Shown here in pieces: positions 63,979-64,000 of a stretch of 64,000 nucleotides of DNA. Within the stretch, counting starts at the first letter, position 1, and each line of letters begins with the position of its first letter. This stretch comes from an uncultured Flavobacterium sp. (GTDB lineage Bacteria > Bacteroidota > Bacteroidia > Flavobacteriales > Flavobacteriaceae). Under the pieces are notes generated by a model that had not been told where the DNA came from, did no database searches, and saw only the letters and a program-made list of their open reading frames with translations. The stretch lies in the NCBI RefSeq assembly GCF_951805225.1, contig NZ_OX638201.1:5828001-5892000 (forward strand). The letters run 5' to 3'. Made by a program: the position numbers and the translations under genes.

Positions 63979-64000
63979 AAAAGCTCCAGATTTCTCCGAA
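63979..64000 (-). terminator. Family A terminator copy 5, cut by window end
   Basis: AAAGCTCCAGATTTCTCCGA at the right edge; the second arm begins but is cut off. It probably ends a leftward gene beyond the window. Confidence 0.65.

Noticed and set aside
1..64000. CRISPR arrays or prophage
   Set aside because: No regularly spaced repeats with unique spacers and no phage structural, integrase or replication genes were seen; the repeats present are dispersed hairpins.

Overview
The window reads as a piece of a Flavobacterium-type chromosome (Bacteroidota). The evidence is low GC, a SusC/SusD pair, a type IX secretion sorting domain, DUF6443/RHS proteins, lipoproteins ending in short SC-type lipoboxes, and TAnnTTTG-like promoter boxes.

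Layout. 1-3085: leftward genes (a truncated GT39 membrane glycosyltransferase, a frameshifted gene, a DUF4494 protein, a small membrane protein). 3327-23875: a rightward glycan-utilisation locus with GH97, mannose-6-phosphate isomerase, a LacI regulator, SusC, SusD, a GH2 beta-mannosidase, two GH92 alpha-mannosidases, a GH125 alpha-1,6-mannosidase, a ROK sugar kinase and a glycosylasparaginase. Together these could take alpha-mannosidic N-glycan material down to mannose, GlcNAc and Asn, and route mannose to fructose-6-phosphate. Near-palindromic CTAAAwCGwTTTAG sites ahead of GH97, lacI and susC suggest one LacI regulon. 24013-34656: a zinc-ribbon protein, then a T9SS-exported beta-propeller protein, two very large RHS/YD-repeat proteins and small downstream genes that look like immunity candidates (a polymorphic-toxin type locus). 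34699-35948: a 1250-bp IS110-family element. 36041-42634: small accessory genes, many of unknown function, several followed by copies of one terminator repeat; a 59-aa double-glycine-leader, Cys-rich peptide at 39149 is among them. 42793-45410: two paralogous small secreted proteins bracketing a three-domain Rid protein. 45603-53820: a complete urease cluster (ureABC-EFG-D) with a UreH-type probable nickel transporter, a urea transporter and an outer-membrane channel gene broken by one in-frame TGA; a leftward AraC regulator follows. 55475-63854: tRNA-Glu, a methyltransferase, lipoproteins, a TruC-like pseudouridine synthase, a GH12 glucanase lipoprotein, a CAP lipoprotein and an M13 peptidase.

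The strongest single observation is inside the IS110 element. The 211 bp ahead of its recombinase gene folds into a bridge-RNA-like structure. One loop carries two guides that match both halves of the element's own insertion site, and a second loop carries two guides that match both ends of the element. The insertion site, reconstructed by removing the element, is a copy of a dispersed intrinsic-terminator repeat present at about eight other places in the window, so the element appears programmed to insert into transcription terminators.

Four genes are broken: three by single-base indels at or beside homopolymer runs, one by a nonsense change. Sequencing error and real decay cannot be separated from sequence alone.
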